From an uncultured Lachnospiraceae bacterium (lineage in GTDB: Bacteria > Bacillota_A > Clostridia > Lachnospirales > Lachnospiraceae), in contig CAMYVI010000123.1 of the NCBI GenBank assembly GCA_947302185.1, positions 1 through 7,508 on the forward strand: a stretch of 7,508 bases of DNA, read 5' to 3'. Below are positions 6,269-7,508 of the stretch, piece after piece (the stretch's first letter is position 1; the number at the start of each line of letters is the position of its first letter). Position numbers and translations under genes: made by a program. The notes under the pieces were generated by a model that had not been told where the DNA came from, ran no database searches, and saw only the letters and a list, made by a program, of their open reading frames with translations.

Positions 6269-6288
6269 TGTATCACATATGTGAGACA
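6269..6288. promoter_or_regulatory. 20-base operator-like palindrome
   Basis: TGTATCACATATGTGAGACA is symmetrical except for one position in each arm; the central TCACATATGTGA (6273-6284) is a perfect 12-base palindrome. Size and symmetry suit a dimeric regulator such as a TetR or MarR type, but none is encoded here. It lies about 160 bases upstream of the acetyltransferase start, before the 40-base repeats. A TTGAGA (6241-6246) sits upstream at a distance that could place the palindrome over a start site, but the -10 would be poor. Confidence 0.45.
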
Positions 6289-6300
6289 GATTTCATCTTC

Positions 6301-6420
6301 CACATTCAACTAACCATCTTCGGCACTATAAATCATTTTACACATTCATCGAATGACCTTAGGCACTATATTTCTTTTTGTACATTCATCGAACGACCTT
6401 GGTCACTATAATTCTGCTTC
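6301..6420. repeat. Three 40-base direct repeats upstream of the acetyltransferase
   Basis: Units at 6301-6340, 6341-6380 and 6381-6420 are exactly 40 bases each; the first is the most diverged. All share ACATTCA near the start and CACTATA in the second half. The second and third also share ATTCATCGAAYGACCTT. Each unit carries a TATA-type box (TATAAA, TATATT, TATAAT at about 6327, 6367 and 6407). The second has a small inverted repeat CATTC-ATC-GAATG. The last box, perfect TATAAT at 6407-6412, is 38 bases before the start codon and is the likeliest -10 for the gene, although its -35 is weak. Confidence 0.9.
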
Positions 6421-6450
6421 AGAGACCATAACAATAGAGAAAGGATCTAT

Positions 6451-7065
6451 ATGACACAACGGGAAAGAATGGATAAAGGCCTGATCTATGATCCGGGCGA
6501 CAGCGATATCATGACCGAGCAGACCGACTGTCTCGAGCTTCTGTATGATTTCAATAACACGAGGCCTTCGGAATGTGAAAAGCGACAGGCACTCCTGAAA
6601 AAGATGTTCGGAAGCATCGGGGAAGGCTGCTACATCGAGCCTCCGCTCCGCGCGAACTGGGCAGGTAAGAATGTGTATATGGGAGATTACTGCTATGCCA
6701 ATTTCAACCTGACCCTGGTCGACGATGCCCCGATATATGTCGGTAACAAAGTAATGTTCGGTCCGAACGTCACGGTCGCGACAGCTAACCATCCCATCGA
6801 CCCGGAACTTCGGGAGCGAATGCTTCAATATAATAAAGAGGTTCGAATCGGTAATAATGTCTGGATCGGAACCGGTGTGGTAATCGTTCCGGGCGTGACG
6901 ATAGGAGATAATTCCGTCATAGGTGCGGGCAGCATCGTGACAAAAGATATACCTGCAGGCGTCGTTGCCTACGGCAATCCGTGCCGCGTAATCCGGAAAA
7001 TAGGCGCCCATGACCGGGAGTTCTTTTACAGAAATGAGAGAATAGACTGGGAGAATCTGACTTGA
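6451..7065 (+). CDS. Maltose/galactoside-type sugar O-acetyltransferase
   Basis: A 204-residue cytoplasmic acetyl-CoA:sugar O-acetyltransferase of the LacA/Maa/NodL family. The N-terminal Mac domain (about 3-57) shows RERMDKGLIYDPGDSDI and a LLYDFNNTRPSE helix. The rest is a left-handed beta-helix of hexapeptide repeats: residues 71-112, then IGNNVWIGTGVVIVPGVTIG (133-152) and NSVIGAGSIVTKDIPAG. It ends with the typical AYGNPCRVIRKI. The catalytic His is His114 in TANHPID. Length and all landmarks are normal, so the protein should be functional; it would work as a trimer. The family detoxifies or modifies non-metabolised sugars, but the true substrate is unknown here. The start ATG has AGAAAGGA 5 bases upstream. 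No sugar-uptake genes are adjacent. Control probably comes from the repeat/palindrome region directly upstream. Confidence 0.94.
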   Translation: MTQRERMDKGLIYDPGDSDIMTEQTDCLELLYDFNNTRPSECEKRQALLKKMFGSIGEGCYIEPPLRANWAGKNVYMGDYCYANFNLTLVDDAPIYVGNKVMFGPNVTVATANHPIDPELRERMLQYNKEVRIGNNVWIGTGVVIVPGVTIGDNSVIGAGSIVTKDIPAGVVAYGNPCRVIRKIGAHDREFFYRNERIDWENLT

Positions 7066-7081
7066 TTTTGCACTCCGCTAA

Positions 7082-7163
7082 CTGCTTTTTGTTACTTGAA
7101 CTTCCCACATGAAGTCGGCTTACTGCTCTTTATTACTTGAGCTTCTCATATGAAGTCGGCTTA
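7082..7163. repeat. Two 41-base direct repeats after the acetyltransferase
   Basis: Units 7082-7122 and 7123-7163 are contiguous and differ at six positions; the first 10-13 bases (CTGCTCTTTATAT) begin a third copy at 7164. Common core: ATGAAGTCGGCTTA. Each unit has a small hairpin, ACTTC-CCACAT-GAAGT (7100-7115) in the first and CTTC-TCATAT-GAAG in the second. They start 16 bases after the stop codon, and no standard terminator is visible, so they may serve as 3'-end structure. Confidence 0.88.
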
Positions 7164-7301
7164 CTGCTCTTTATATCGCATTAGCTTACCACACGCATTC
7201 TGAGCAGTGGGTGGAGAGTTTGAGTTACATTTTCCAAAGTATAAAAGATTTCCGGCAACATAAGTTATTCACACATATAATACATTACTGAGGAGAAAAA
7301 A

Positions 7302-7442
7302 ATGTTCCGTAAAATCAGAAGAGTTAAGAATGAAATATCAGAAGAAGCTGCAAAAGAACTGCTTCGAAAGAACAGAAGGGGCGCTCTTGCTGTAAACGGC
7401 TACCCCTATGCCATCCCGATTGATTTCTATTATGAGGAATAG
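7302..7442 (+). pseudogene. N-terminal fragment of a pyridoxamine-phosphate-oxidase/NimA-like flavoprotein
   Basis: A 46-codon frame with a good AGGAG site (7291-7295) and a TATAAT (7276-7281) just upstream. The translation MFRKIRRVKNEISEEAA, then RGALAVNGYPYAIPIDFYY, matches the first third of the FMN-binding PNPOx-like/NimA family (about 150 residues), from the start to the second beta strand. It stops at TAG after YYEE, where relatives continue with a short loop and the next strand (typically xxIYFHxAxxGHK). The usual GDDGYPY loop is also two residues short. Sequence after the stop does not resume the family in the same frame; the bases just after it (GGTTAGAATA) could reflect a small indel. 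It is therefore most likely a decayed gene, or a sequence error, rather than a functional small protein. The remainder of the window, to 7508, has no supportable gene. Confidence 0.6.
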
Positions 7443-7508
7443 GTTAGAATACAATATTTATTATGGATTATTATGCTAAAATACCATATATGCGATGGAC
7501 TATTGTCG

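Noticed and set aside
6406..7011. Minus-strand 201-residue frame opposite the acetyltransferase
   Set aside because: It is a shadow frame produced by the codon pattern of the acetyltransferase, whose family motifs are unmistakable on the plus strand.
7474..7482. Extended -10 (TGCTAAAAT) near the right edge
   Set aside because: No -35 is visible at suitable spacing and no downstream gene can be seen before the window ends.

Overview
The window looks like a chromosomal segment of an anaerobic low-to-mid GC Firmicute, probably a Clostridia member such as a gut or rumen Lachnospiraceae. This rests on AGGAG/GGGAGG ribosome sites, TTGACA/TATAAT-type promoters, and a clostridial-style protein set: a short formate/nitrite channel, a bacterial acyl-ACP thioesterase, a SpoIIE-type phosphatase and a NimA-like flavoprotein fragment. 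The taxon is an inference. No mobile-element genes, rRNA, tRNA or CRISPR array were seen.

Layout. Bases 1-99 hold no gene that can be supported. A formate/nitrite transporter-family channel runs leftward (100-720) from a near-consensus promoter. Diverging from it, 1011-1229 encodes a 72-residue peptide whose first 30 residues look like a double-glycine export leader. It is followed 50 bases later by a membrane-anchored sensor phosphatase of the SpoIIE/RsbU PP2C class (1280-2905). With no terminator between them, these two may be one operon, and a secreted peptide beside a cell-surface sensor phosphatase is the most interesting hypothesis here.

The 386-base gap between the phosphatase and the convergent thioesterase (3292-4062, minus) holds no gene. 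It contains a run of 22-base direct repeats, a strong intrinsic terminator, a 102-base inverted-repeat structure and three 26-base direct repeats that end on the thioesterase stop codon. Diverging from the thioesterase is a 670-residue CASTOR/POLLUX-like ion channel with a cytoplasmic nucleotide-binding (RCK-like) region (4211-6223).

Next come a 20-base operator-like palindrome and three exact-length 40-base direct repeats, each with a TATA-like box, leading into a maltose/galactoside-type O-acetyltransferase (6451-7065). Two 41-base direct repeats follow it. A 46-codon N-terminal fragment of a pyridoxamine-phosphate-oxidase/NimA-like protein lies near the right edge.

The genes do not form one obvious pathway. 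Apart from the possible peptide/phosphatase pair they look like separately transcribed housekeeping and accessory genes. The most striking window-wide feature is that three of the intergenic gaps carry short tandem repeats, with four unrelated units of 22, 26, 40 and 41 bases.
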